From IMG/VR virus record IMGVR_UViG_3300042549_005347, positions 1 through 38,311 of that record: 38,311 nt of DNA. One strand, written 5' to 3'. The notes under the pieces were generated by a model, which made no database searches, was not told where the DNA came from, and saw only the letters and a program-made list of their open reading frames with translations. This stretch comes from a virus. The position numbers and the translations under genes are program-made. Positions 31,807-37,569 of the stretch are shown here, piece after piece (position 1 is the stretch's first letter; each line of letters opens with the position of its first letter).

Positions 31807-32109
31807 TTAGAGTAGTCCTAATTCTTTTGCTTTTTCGACTGTGATGTAACTGCCCTTGCGCGCTAACAAAACCTTGTTTTTGTAAAAAGGAGTTATTTGT
31901 CTGTCTTCAAAAATGTCTTCCTCAACGAGAACTGTTGTCTTTTTATCCAGTGATTCATAAAGACCGATGCCAACAATGTGTTTAGGTTCAGCCCCATCAA
32001 CAGTACAATCACCAGTTTTGTTGCCGCAAACAATGCACGGTTGGCGTGTTGCTCTAATGATTTGCACATCGTCAAAAATGAATTCTGGTCGTTCGCCTTG
32101 ATTACTCAT
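31807..32109 (-). CDS. Small protein with CxxC...C motif, possible zinc binding
   Basis: The ATG at 32109 (MSNQGERPEFIFDDVQIIRA) overlaps the end of the upstream gene by 8 bases; an in-frame start at 32163 would overlap far more. The 100-aa product has PCIVCGNKTGDCT (three cysteines), then EPKHIVGIG, giving a C-x2-C-x5-C...H pattern that suggests a zinc-binding knuckle. The remainder is strand-rich (TTVLVEEDIFEDRQI) with a basic C-terminal stretch VEKAKELGLL. Similar small proteins occur in actinophages. The function is unknown. Confidence 0.75.
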   Translation of the reverse strand: MSNQGERPEFIFDDVQIIRATRQPCIVCGNKTGDCTVDGAEPKHIVGIGLYESLDKKTTVLVEEDIFEDRQITPFYKNKVLLARKGSYITVEKAKELGLL

Positions 32110-32713
32110 TATCCACAGCCTTTTCCACAGAACCAATACGCGGAGCAACTCTTGTAGATTCACTCCACGCTTTTCGTAGTTCTTCTCCGTCGGCAGTAGT
32201 GATGTCTCCGCCGTTTAGGTGCGGGCCGTAGCCACCAGACATAATAACAACATCAGCCACACTGATTAATACGGTAGAGATGCGTTTTCTGCGCCACATT
32301 TCATTGACCATCACTTGCTGAAGCCGTGAGTCGGAACGAAACCATCTAACAAAACCAACCCTGTCGGAAGCGGTCAACTTTATTCCGCCAACATCTTTTA
32401 CCGTAAGAACGGTGCCCTTAGGGAACTCGCCGCCAGCCATTCCATGAATAGACACCATGTCTGTTGGATGGGGGTTTTCTTCAAGGATGTACCAAAGGTC
32501 TGGGACTCCATCAAACTGCTCGTCAGTCAACCTAACTACGAGGCGCTCGTGCTCGTCAGCCATAACAAACGAATGCGGCTCAGACTTCGTAGGACACACC
32601 TTGCTTTCAATTACAAAGGGGTGAGGATGCTCGTCCGTAGCATAAGTCGCTACAACTGACCATTTGCTATTTAGTGGTGGTCCTTTCCAGAACCAGACTG
32701 TCTTCATTGCCAT
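32102..32713 (-). CDS. Hypothetical protein
   Basis: The 203-aa product begins MAMKTVWFWKGPPLNSKWSV and contains short beta-rich segments (HPFVIESKVCPTKSEPHSFV, ERLVVRLTDEQFDGVPDLWY), a glycine-rich turn MVSIHGMAGGEFPKGTV, and later RVGFVRWFRSDSRLQQVMVN and VADVVIMSGGYGPHLNGGDI. No family is recognised. It is followed by the small cysteine protein in an 8-base overlap and preceded by a 234-aa probable structural protein, all on the minus strand. Confidence 0.75.
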   Translation of the reverse strand: MAMKTVWFWKGPPLNSKWSVVATYATDEHPHPFVIESKVCPTKSEPHSFVMADEHERLVVRLTDEQFDGVPDLWYILEENPHPTDMVSIHGMAGGEFPKGTVLTVKDVGGIKLTASDRVGFVRWFRSDSRLQQVMVNEMWRRKRISTVLISVADVVIMSGGYGPHLNGGDITTADGEELRKAWSESTRVAPRIGSVEKAVDNE

Positions 32714-32722
32714 ACGGCAATA

Positions 32723-33427
32723 CTAGTCGTTCCACCACTCTGTCCACGGCTTGGCTGTGGCGGATGCTGCTTCTTCGTTGGACACACCAGTGTAGGCAAC
32801 CGATATTGTGACTTTCCCTTCACTGTTGTAGTCTGTCCAGTCTCCATCAGCGTTGTAGACGAACAACTGCAACATCTCGTCAGTGTTCATAATTGCAACA
32901 TCTGCTAGGTATGTATTGGCGTTGTATTCTGTTTCATTCCAACTGCTGTTTATGGCGTGGGCTTTATCAATAGGTGCTACAGCGGTACTGCGAAGACTTT
33001 GTGCGGAGCCCCATACACCACCAGATGTAGAGAATGCGCCGAATCTTCCAGCAGCATCATCAGGGTTTCCAAGCCACATTGTTGGCTTTAGGGTTTCGTC
33101 AATGTTGCTACTGTTCCAACCTGCATCGTTGAATACAGCCATTAAGTCTGTTGGGTTATCGTAAGTTCCGTGCTGTGTCTTGGAGTTCTTAGACTTAAAT
33201 GCCGCGAGACGCAATAATCTCTCGGTTGTCTCAATGTCTACGCTCGTGTCCCCGCCTTCGCCGTTTAGGGTATGCCAAAGACCATATCCGTCGCTTAGTA
33301 CCTGAGTGGTAAACCAGATTTTCTCAATCTTCACTCGAAAAGGAAACGACACATTCAAGAAAGAAGGGTCTGTTTGCTTGACGGTCCACTCATAGTTGAC
33401 GATTGCGGGTGCGATGATTCCAGACAT
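32723..33427 (-). CDS. Hypothetical beta-rich protein, possibly virion-associated
   Basis: The ATG at 33427 follows AGGAG closely; a much longer open frame upstream to 33748 is a shadow of the next gene. The 234-aa product starts MSGIIAPAIVNYEWTVKQTD and is rich in strands, Asn, Asp, Thr and Trp (FPFRVKIEKIWFTTQVLSDG, NANTYLADVAIMNTDEMLQL, GKVTISVAYTGVSNEE). The composition resembles phage surface or decoration proteins, but no family is recognised. Its own promoter-like element follows the terminator of the preceding gene, so it is expressed separately from it. Confidence 0.7.
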   Translation of the reverse strand: MSGIIAPAIVNYEWTVKQTDPSFLNVSFPFRVKIEKIWFTTQVLSDGYGLWHTLNGEGGDTSVDIETTERLLRLAAFKSKNSKTQHGTYDNPTDLMAVFNDAGWNSSNIDETLKPTMWLGNPDDAAGRFGAFSTSGGVWGSAQSLRSTAVAPIDKAHAINSSWNETEYNANTYLADVAIMNTDEMLQLFVYNADGDWTDYNSEGKVTISVAYTGVSNEEAASATAKPWTEWWND

Positions 33428-33458
33428 TTTGTCTCCTGCTTTTAGAGGGGGCGCTAAT

Positions 33459-33467
33459 ATTATGACA
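33459..33467 (-). promoter_or_regulatory. Extended -10 promoter-like element for the 234-aa gene
   Basis: The minus-strand sequence reads TGTCATAAT (TGn plus CATAAT) about 32 bases before the ATG and directly after the U-tract of the previous gene's terminator. The same TTTTTTTATGTCATA string occurs before the neighbouring 116-aa gene. No consensus -35 is visible. Confidence 0.4.
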
Positions 33468-33475
33468 TAAAAAAA
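33461..33475. repeat. 15-base direct repeat, copy 1 (other copy at 33910-33924)
   Basis: TATGACATAAAAAAA on the plus strand occurs identically at 33910-33924. Both copies sit between a terminator and a minus-strand start codon. Confidence 0.9.
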
Positions 33476-33508
33476 GAAGAGAGCGCCCCACAAAAGGACG
33501 CTCTCTTC
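33469..33508 (-). terminator. Rho-independent terminator of the 116-aa gene
   Basis: On the minus strand GAAGAGAGCG and CGCTCTCTTC form a 10-bp perfect stem, followed by seven T. It lies 20 bases after the stop of the gene at 33528-33878. Confidence 0.9.
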
Positions 33509-33527
33509 CAGTGAAACTAAAAGTTTT

Positions 33528-33878
33528 TTAGGCTTCGATAACAGTGAATGCAACGGTTGCGTTTGTACCAGCAGAACCTGAACCGATTCCCGAAACATCA
33601 AGATGAACCAAGTCACCCTTAACGAAATCAACATTTGCAGCCGTAAGGGTTGCTTCATCAGAATAACCAGTGGCAGCGATTGAAAATGCTGCTGCAACAT
33701 CAGTGCCAACCTTGAGGTCTGCGGTAAGTGCTGCGCCAGTAGGTGCACCAGTCACTGCCAAAAATGCGCCAGTGATTGTTCCATTGAACGGCATTGCCAT
33801 TGTGACAAGGCTGCTCGTAGTGAGTGTTCCTGGAATTCCAAGAACGATTGTGGTGGGGGCAAGAATACCTGTTGACAT
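33528..33878 (-). CDS. Small Ala/Thr/Gly-rich beta protein, probable structural or decoration protein
   Basis: The ATG at 33878 (MSTGILAPTTIVLGIPGTLT) has AGGAG upstream. The 116-aa product is rich in Ala, Thr, Gly and Val with alternating strands (TMAMPFNGTITGAFLAVTGA, TADLKVGTDVAAAFSIAATG, GDLVHLDVSGIGSGSAGTN, TVAFTVIEA). This pattern is like small jelly-roll domains of phage structural and tail-fibre proteins, where 'GTITG....V..APTGA.L..DL..GT' and 'GD...DV..IGS..AGT...V' recur. It has its own promoter-like element and terminator, as expected for an abundant protein. Confidence 0.72.
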   Translation of the reverse strand: MSTGILAPTTIVLGIPGTLTTSSLVTMAMPFNGTITGAFLAVTGAPTGAALTADLKVGTDVAAAFSIAATGYSDEATLTAANVDFVKGDLVHLDVSGIGSGSAGTNATVAFTVIEA

Positions 33879-33907
33879 TTTTCTCCTAAATAGTGGGGTA
33901 TATAGAT

Positions 33908-33916
33908 AGTATGACA
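33908..33916 (-). promoter_or_regulatory. Extended -10 promoter-like element for the 116-aa gene
   Basis: The minus-strand sequence reads TGTCATACT directly after a terminator U-tract, 30 bases before the ATG. It matches the element before the 234-aa gene in sequence and position. Confidence 0.4.
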
Positions 33917-33924
33917 TAAAAAAA
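33910..33924. repeat. 15-base direct repeat, copy 2
   Basis: This is an identical copy of the 33461-33475 sequence, overlapping the terminator U-tract and the promoter-like element. Confidence 0.9.
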
Positions 33925-33956
33925 CACCTCACTGATTAACAGTGAGGTGTTTTTAA
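33917..33956 (-). terminator. Rho-independent terminator of the 80-aa gene (symmetrical)
   Basis: Perfect 14-base arms AAAAACACCTCACT and AGTGAGGTGTTTTT flank a 7-base loop, with T runs on both strands. It lies ten bases after the stop of the minus-strand gene at 33967. Confidence 0.92.
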
Positions 33957-33966
33957 AGTTAATTAT

Positions 33967-34209
33967 TTAAACGGTCTTTACGAAACGCTTATCGCTTTCA
34001 AGTGCCGAATACTCTTCATTGAAAAGTACTTTGAACTCTTCTTCATACTTGTGTGAAAGCACAACATTTGCACGACGGCGTGCTTCTGCACGACGAGCAT
34101 TCTCACGCTTTTGCAATTCATTGCGACGAGCCTTTTCTTCCTCTGGAAGAGGTTTGCGACCTTTGCGCTTTTGAAGTGATGCTTTCATCTGTTCATATGG
34201 TGTAGTCAT
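33967..34209 (-). CDS. Small basic helical protein
   Basis: The 80-aa product (MTTPYEQMKASLQKRKGRKP) is rich in Arg, Lys, Glu and Ala, with a long probable helix (EEEKARRNELQKRENARRAE then ARRRANVVLSHKYEEEF) and a short C-terminal tail. The charge pattern suggests nucleic-acid binding or a coiled coil. It has a recognisable promoter (TTGCAA-17-TATTGT), a palindrome in the leader, and its own terminator, so it forms an independently controlled unit. The ribosome site is weak. Confidence 0.75.
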   Translation of the reverse strand: MTTPYEQMKASLQKRKGRKPLPEEEKARRNELQKRENARRAEARRRANVVLSHKYEEEFKVLFNEEYSALESDKRFVKTV

Positions 34210-34231
34210 TATGTCTACTTTCTGTCTAGGT

Positions 34232-34247
34232 GTGTTCTTTTGAACAC
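34232..34247. promoter_or_regulatory. Perfect palindrome at the predicted start of transcription (operator or leader hairpin)
   Basis: GTGTTC-TTTT-GAACAC is a perfect inverted repeat. Its right edge coincides with the predicted +1 of the minus-strand promoter at 34253-34281, a usual place for a repressor site. As RNA it would form a 6-bp hairpin at the very 5-prime end. Confidence 0.5.
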
Positions 34248-34252
34248 TTGAA

Positions 34253-34281
34253 ACAATACACCCGCACTAGCACGATTGCAA
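34253..34281 (-). promoter_or_regulatory. Promoter of the 80-aa gene, TTGCAA-17-TATTGT
   Basis: The -35 is TTGCAA (34276-34281), the spacer is 17 bases ending GGGTG, and the -10 is TATTGT (34253-34258). The same layout (AAGTTGCAAT, 17-base spacer ending GGGTG, TATAGT) occurs at 34605-34633. Confidence 0.6.
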
Positions 34282-34299
34282 CTTTTCTCAAATAATCTT

Positions 34300-34331
34300 T
34301 TGACTTGCATTGTTTCCCGAAAGCAGATAAA
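34300..34331 (+). promoter_or_regulatory. Promoter-like region before the 86-aa gene, possibly leaderless
   Basis: TTGACT (34300-34305) or TTGCAT (34305-34310) may act as -35, with GATAAA at 34326-34331 as -10. Spacing is not ideal (20 or 15 bases). The ATG at 34341 lies so close that little or no leader would be present, and no ribosome site is visible. Confidence 0.4.
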
Positions 34332-34340
34332 GTGCCAACC

Positions 34341-34601
34341 ATGACTAACACCTCTTTTGATTATGAGCAAGAAAAAACCCTCCTTCAAGCCCTAGATGAA
34401 GCAATCAAGGTTGCTGGCAAAAAGATGGACTTGGATGACATCGCAGATGACGCCCCAGATGACGAGCAGGACTCCCTATACGAGGAGCGCTTTCACTGTG
34501 GCACTTGTATTGTCCGCTCGGTCTTAGACACAATCTGGGTCGATATGGAGCGTCTGATGGACTTCTACAGGGATTCAACCCCACCAGAAAATATCTTGTA
34601 G
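34341..34601 (+). CDS. Small acidic protein with HCGTC motif
   Basis: I chose the ATG at 34341 (MTNTSFDYEQEKTLLQALDE); the frame extends upstream only with a TTG inside the promoter region. The 86-aa product is acidic and helical (DEAIKVAGKKMDLDDIADDA) with FHCGTCIVRSVLDTIWVDME near the C-terminus. The two cysteines could bind metal or be redox active. No family is recognised. It is the first gene of the rightward small-gene cluster and may be translated from a leaderless message. Confidence 0.72.
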   Translation: MTNTSFDYEQEKTLLQALDEAIKVAGKKMDLDDIADDAPDDEQDSLYEERFHCGTCIVRSVLDTIWVDMERLMDFYRDSTPPENIL

Positions 34602-34604
34602 AAG

Positions 34605-34633
34605 TTGCAATACTACAACAGGGGGTGTATAGT
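34605..34633 (+). promoter_or_regulatory. Promoter TTGCAA-17-TATAGT before the phosphatase gene
   Basis: TTGCAA (34605-34610), a 17-base spacer ending GGGGGTG, and TATAGT (34628-34633). It matches the minus-strand promoter at 34253-34281 in -35, spacing, spacer end and -10, so both probably belong to one regulon. Confidence 0.65.
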
Positions 34634-34664
34634 TACTCCCCTTACCTACTAAAGAAAGATAAAA

Positions 34665-35147
34665 ATGAATATTTCACCTATTGAATTGCCTGTCGTCAGG
34701 AACCTTCAAGAATCACGAGAACTAGCATCAATGTTTGCTGCAATTCTCACTGTTGGGCCAGAAGAACGAGAAGTTAGATGGAAGCACGACAACCATAAAG
34801 TATTGGTTTTCGGCGACACCACCAGCGGACATGGCGCACCAACATTTGAACAAATTGCAGAAGCAGTTGAATGGGGCAAAGACCAAAACGACTTGCTCGT
34901 TCACTGTCACGCAGGAATGTCACGCTCAACCGCTACGGCATGGGGCATCTCAATCGCACGAGGTGCAGACCCACTAGACTCATTCCTTGCACTCAAAGAA
35001 GCACAACCACAAAGCGAATATCGTGGTGGACGCGGGCGTGAGTTCATCCCCAACAATCTAATCGTCAAGCACCTCGAAAAGTTTTTCAACATCAAAGGTC
35101 TCCTTGACATTCGCAAGGAACACGCAACATCAAGTGGATGGTTCTAA
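34665..35147 (+). CDS. Dual-specificity/tyrosine phosphatase-like protein
   Basis: The 160-aa protein has the cysteine-phosphatase signature VHCHAGMSRSTATAWG with nucleophile C81 and R87 (CX5R), preceded by the strand LLVHC and followed by a helix and ISIARGADPLDSFLALKEAQ, which fits the dual-specificity phosphatase fold. The upstream part contains VLVFGDTTSGHGAPTFEQIA, where D51 may be the general acid. It removes phosphate from protein Tyr/Ser/Thr or from another phosphorylated substrate. It is the first gene after a well-formed promoter and overlaps or abuts the next genes. Because the same genome encodes kinase-like proteins, a functional link is conceivable but not shown. Confidence 0.85.
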   Translation: MNISPIELPVVRNLQESRELASMFAAILTVGPEEREVRWKHDNHKVLVFGDTTSGHGAPTFEQIAEAVEWGKDQNDLLVHCHAGMSRSTATAWGISIARGADPLDSFLALKEAQPQSEYRGGRGREFIPNNLIVKHLEKFFNIKGLLDIRKEHATSSGWF

Positions 35148-35149
35148 CA

Positions 35150-35428
35150 ATGACCGACGAAAAGCGCAAACCTAAAATAGTTCACGGCACATACGCCTGT
35201 TACACAAACAGCAAATGCCGTTGTGAACTATGTGCAGGTGCGGCTCGTGAATACATGCGCAAATACAGGCAGACTGAACAAGGACGCCAGAAAAGTCGCT
35301 TCTATACACACCTCGCTGCCAAGCGTGCTAGTCGTGCCGCTTCATGGCTTAAAGAGAACAACCCCGATGTGTGGGCTGAAATATGTTTAGAAATCAATCC
35401 ATCCACATACAAAAATGGTTCTAAGTAA
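35150..35428 (+). CDS. Small basic Cys-rich protein (HGTxxxY...CRCxxC type)
   Basis: The 92-aa product contains HGTYACYTNSKCRCELCAGA followed by an Arg/Lys/Tyr-rich helix (REYMRKYRQTEQGRQKSR). The H-G-T...C-R-C-x2-C arrangement is a small zinc-ribbon-like motif that recurs in actinophage genomes; the basic helix suggests DNA binding. It starts two bases after the phosphatase stop; an in-frame ATG at 35138 overlapping that gene is an alternative. The function is unknown. Confidence 0.78.
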   Translation: MTDEKRKPKIVHGTYACYTNSKCRCELCAGAAREYMRKYRQTEQGRQKSRFYTHLAAKRASRAASWLKENNPDVWAEICLEINPSTYKNGSK

Positions 35429-35650
35429 ATGGCAGACCACGACGAGATTCGTCGCATTATGAGAAATCTTGAAGTCCATGACTGTCTTGACTCTCTAATG
35501 AAACTCGCTACAAGCGAATTAACTACTACAGATACTGCGCAACTAGCGCTTGACGCTCATGGGTTTTTGGTAGAACTATCCGCTGAAAATAAAGTATTCA
35601 ACGATATTCTTCGCAATAGAGGGACAAGGTATCCGCATGAAGTGGTTTAA
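35429..35650 (+). CDS. Hypothetical small helical protein
   Basis: The 73-aa product (MADHDEIRRIMRNLEVHDCL) starts directly at the preceding stop (TAAATG). It is mostly helical and acidic, with alternating hydrophobic positions (CLDSLMKLATSELTTTDTAQ, HGFLVELSAENKVFNDIL). No family is recognised. It overlaps the next gene by 14 bases. Confidence 0.68.
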   Translation: MADHDEIRRIMRNLEVHDCLDSLMKLATSELTTTDTAQLALDAHGFLVELSAENKVFNDILRNRGTRYPHEVV

Positions 35651-35909
35651 CGATTCTCTAAGTGGTTACAAATCCATTGGATTTGACTATTGTGTACAAG
35701 ATGGACAAAGATGGTATGGTTTATTAATATGGAACAAAGTAATAGGAATCAAAGTCAAGCAGACCAGACGGATGCTCTCCGCAAAGAAATTTCAGAACTC
35801 CGTGGACGACTTATCGACAGTAATCGCGTGGTTGAACGAGAAGAATACAGCGAGTCGGCAATCGGTAGAACCCTCGGAACAATCGGAACACGATTCAAAT
35901 CCCTCTTAA
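35637..35909 (+). CDS. Hypothetical protein overlapping the following gene
   Basis: The 90-aa frame starts MKWFNDSLSGYKSIGFDYCV after AAGG and its first ~42 residues look like a real small beta domain (GQRWYGLLIWNKVIGIKVK). From about residue 43 it shares its DNA with another frame (35729-35926), where the composition looks more coding. Either the genes overlap by 181 bases, or the first protein is shorter than the frame suggests, for example through a sequencing error. Confidence 0.5.
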   Translation: MKWFNDSLSGYKSIGFDYCVQDGQRWYGLLIWNKVIGIKVKQTRRMLSAKKFQNSVDDLSTVIAWLNEKNTASRQSVEPSEQSEHDSNPS

Positions 35910-35926
35910 ACAACAAAAAAATATAA
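35729..35926 (+). CDS. Hypothetical small coiled-coil protein
   Basis: The 65-aa product begins MEQSNRNQSQADQTDALRKE and contains a likely coiled coil (LRKEISELRGRLIDSNRVVE) and a basic C-terminus (RTLGTIGTRFKSLLNNKK). Its ribosome site is weak (GGTATGG). It overlaps the preceding frame by 181 bases in the -1 relation. The regular heptad-like spacing favours it as real. Confidence 0.55.
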   Translation: MEQSNRNQSQADQTDALRKEISELRGRLIDSNRVVEREEYSESAIGRTLGTIGTRFKSLLNNKKI

Positions 35927-35945
35927 ACTAACTAGAAAGTAAAAA

Positions 35946-36242
35946 ATGCAACTATCGTTTTTACCAGACGACCATGATGTTTCCATTACAGTGCCGTGCA
36001 TTGTAATGCTCCATTACCCAGATGGGCAGGGCGTATATCACGGTCCATTCAAAAATGTTCTTGAAGCACGAAAATGGATTGACGACCGTCACGACAATAC
36101 GAGTCGCTATATGTCTTTATCAATAATTTACCTTCGTCGTACTGACCTGCAAATGGAAACGAATGATTACTACGCTCCCCCAAGTTGCTTCAGCGAAGAA
36201 GGCTACTTAAATCTATATCTCAGAAATGAAACGGAAAAATAA
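35946..36242 (+). CDS. Hypothetical protein
   Basis: The 98-aa product (MQLSFLPDDHDVSITVPCIV) has a strand-loop-strand core, MLHYPDGQGVYHGPFKNVLE followed by ARKWIDDRHDN, then strands (YMSLSIIYLRRTDLQ) and a polar C-terminus. The 'Y-H-G-P-F...A..W' arrangement suggests a small globular fold, but I cannot name a family. It is co-directional with the preceding small genes and followed after two bases by a short helical protein. Confidence 0.68.
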   Translation: MQLSFLPDDHDVSITVPCIVMLHYPDGQGVYHGPFKNVLEARKWIDDRHDNTSRYMSLSIIYLRRTDLQMETNDYYAPPSCFSEEGYLNLYLRNETEK

Positions 36243-36244
36243 AA

Positions 36245-36427
36245 ATGGAAATGCCAGACCTACCACCAGCAGAAAAATCAGCAGAACAACGCAGAGCGTT
36301 AAAGTTTTGGGTTGACCACTGCGCACGGCTTGAAGCAATGATTGGCGAACTTCGCGCTCAACTCACTGAAACCAAAGGCTTGCTAGAAAAACTAGAAAAG
36401 CGCATCTTTGAAGAGTTGCCTAAATAG
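36245..36427 (+). CDS. Hypothetical short coiled-coil protein
   Basis: The 60-aa product (MEMPDLPPAEKSAEQRRALK) is almost entirely helical with a heptad-like section (ARLEAMIGELRAQLTETKGL, LEKLEKRIFEELPK), consistent with a coiled coil. It ends two bases before the end of the convergent holin-like gene, and no terminator is visible between them. Confidence 0.65.
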   Translation: MEMPDLPPAEKSAEQRRALKFWVDHCARLEAMIGELRAQLTETKGLLEKLEKRIFEELPK

Positions 36428-36429
36428 AT

Positions 36430-36669
36430 TTATTCTGCTTTTCTGTCTACCTTGTTGAAGACAGCATGAATCTCACTAGAGTCTAATTTGCCGTCATCAA
36501 GATAAGCCCTTGACAGACCTTCAACTACGGTGGCAACACCAGCGATACCTGCCATAAAGCATGCTTTCCATAGTGGAACGCCAGCAACAGCACCTGCACC
36601 GATAACACCAAGACCTGATGCTGCAAATACGGCAAGGATACGGGTAAGTATGTTAATTAATGACTTCAT
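36430..36669 (-). CDS. Small two-helix membrane protein, holin-like
   Basis: The 79-aa product starts MKSLINILTRILAVFAASGL (ATG 36669; the TTG at 36672 is less likely). It has a first hydrophobic helix with many Ala and Gly (~5-32, ending GVIGAGAVAGVP), a second (LWKACFMAGIAGVATVVEGL) and an acidic, charged C-terminus (RAYLDDGKLDSSEIHAVFNK). Size and layout match small phage holins, and the DDGKLDxxEI tail is familiar from actinophage membrane proteins. No endolysin lies next to it, so holin is a probable rather than certain call. A perfect TATAAT lies 6 bases before the ATG, suggesting a leaderless message. Confidence 0.68.
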   Translation of the reverse strand: MKSLINILTRILAVFAASGLGVIGAGAVAGVPLWKACFMAGIAGVATVVEGLSRAYLDDGKLDSSEIHAVFNKVDRKAE

Positions 36670-36675
36670 CAATTA

Positions 36676-36681
36676 ATTATA
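36676..36681 (-). promoter_or_regulatory. -10 element TATAAT immediately before the holin-like gene
   Basis: This is a perfect TATAAT on the minus strand whose last base is 6 bases before the ATG. Transcription would begin at or next to the start codon. No good -35 is visible at 17-18 bases. Confidence 0.5.
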
Positions 36682-36693
36682 CTTTATGGACTG

Positions 36694-37107
36694 CTACTTT
36701 GAGTCCTTCTTGAACTCTGTCCATGTCTTGTCGCCAACGCCGAAGTATTCACGAGCATAGCCAGACTGAATAATGTCCTTGTTCAGACAGGCAGTAGTTG
36801 GGTCTTCAATATCATCCGAAGAAAAAATTCGTGCCAGAATACGCCCATACTTATCGTTCTTGTCAGGAATCGTATTAACAAAAACCCACTTGTGGTTTGT
36901 AAGCCAATCCTGTGTGTACGCCTTTGCTTTCATGCCCATTTCTTTTTCAGCAAGGTCTTTAGTGCGTGACTCTGGCGTATTCACACCGTAAAGACGAACA
37001 CGAATCTTGTGATGGATATTGAACCCAAGGTCAATCATCAACTCAATAGTGTCGCCATCAATCACTTTCAACAGTGTTGCTCCATACCAAAAACGCTCGT
37101 TAGTCAT
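36694..37107 (-). CDS. Staphylococcal-nuclease-fold thermonuclease-like protein
   Basis: The 137-aa protein has the SNase signature: VIDGDTIELMID (D17, D19, D26), RVRLYGVNTPE (R38, E46) and DKYGRILARIF (R89), followed by LNKDIIQSGYA. R38, E46 and R89 correspond to catalytic R35, E43 and R87 of staphylococcal nuclease by spacing; the Asp that follows the strand there (D40) is Asn here (N43), a substitution that may alter calcium binding. No signal peptide is visible, so it probably acts inside the cell, perhaps on host DNA or RNA. It follows the DUF6321-like gene with 7 bases between and has GAGGA before its ATG. Confidence 0.88.
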   Translation of the reverse strand: MTNERFWYGATLLKVIDGDTIELMIDLGFNIHHKIRVRLYGVNTPESRTKDLAEKEMGMKAKAYTQDWLTNHKWVFVNTIPDKNDKYGRILARIFSSDDIEDPTTACLNKDIIQSGYAREYFGVGDKTWTEFKKDSK

Positions 37108-37114
37108 TATTTCC

Positions 37115-37516
37115 TCAATCTTTTGTTTTAGCGTACTTTTCTAGAAGAGCACGCCCCTTTGCAGCGAGTTTCGCTGCTTCTTCCAAATTGTCTGGCACTG
37201 GTTCACCCCATGCGGTAGCAGAAAGAGCCAAACGAGTAGGTCTACCTTTTTCATCTTTCATAGGTCCACTGGGATTAGTGAAAAACCTTGTTAAAAAAGA
37301 ACCTTTACGGCGCATTTTTGCTGGGGTATCAGCAGGCCCGTCAACGCCAGGTTTCAAGTTAGAACCCTCAGTACGATTAAAGTACCTACGACCCGCTGGA
37401 GTTAAACCACCTTTTGGGTCTTTTAGAGGTTCTGATTTTTCGTTGTATTCAGCAGAATAGTCTTCAGTCTCAAACCTGACAGATTTAATGCTCCCCTGAT
37501 AATCTTTCCAAAGCAT
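37115..37516 (-). CDS. DUF6321-like protein
   Basis: The 133-aa protein contains the block DPKGGLTPAGRRYFNRTEGS, then LKPGVDGPADTPAKMRRKGS, FLTRFFTNPSGPMKDEKGRP and TRLALSATAWGEPVPDN, ending in a Lys/Ala helix. These strongly conserved-looking Gly/Pro/Arg segments match, from memory, the DUF6321 family in cyanobacteria, actinobacteria and phages. The function is unknown. The basic, Trp- and Phe-containing sequence would suit nucleic-acid contact. Its promoter (TGGTATAAT) lies about 35 bases upstream, and it is co-transcribed with the nuclease gene. Confidence 0.72.
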   Translation of the reverse strand: MLWKDYQGSIKSVRFETEDYSAEYNEKSEPLKDPKGGLTPAGRRYFNRTEGSNLKPGVDGPADTPAKMRRKGSFLTRFFTNPSGPMKDEKGRPTRLALSATAWGEPVPDNLEEAAKLAAKGRALLEKYAKTKD

Positions 37517-37550
37517 AAAGCAGCCAATCCATAGTGGTTAGTGTGGCTAC

Positions 37551-37559
37551 ATTATACCA
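37551..37559 (-). promoter_or_regulatory. Extended -10 promoter TGGTATAAT
   Basis: The minus strand reads TGG followed by a perfect TATAAT (37551-37556), an extended -10. TTACCG lies 17 bases upstream as a weak -35. It lies 35 bases before the ATG of the DUF6321-like gene and just inside the end of the upstream intergenic space. Confidence 0.6.
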
Positions 37560-37569
37560 TTCAAGGCTT

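Noticed and set aside
33428-33748. N-terminal extension of the 234-aa protein
   Set aside because: The upstream open frame overlaps the antisense-free coding of the 116-aa gene, is Leu/Gln-rich and lacks a ribosome site, while ATG 33427 has AGGAG.
35787-35793. AAATTTC as a -1 slippery heptamer joining the two overlapping frames
   Set aside because: In the first frame the codons read AAA TTT, so the heptamer is not in the phase required for -1 slippage.
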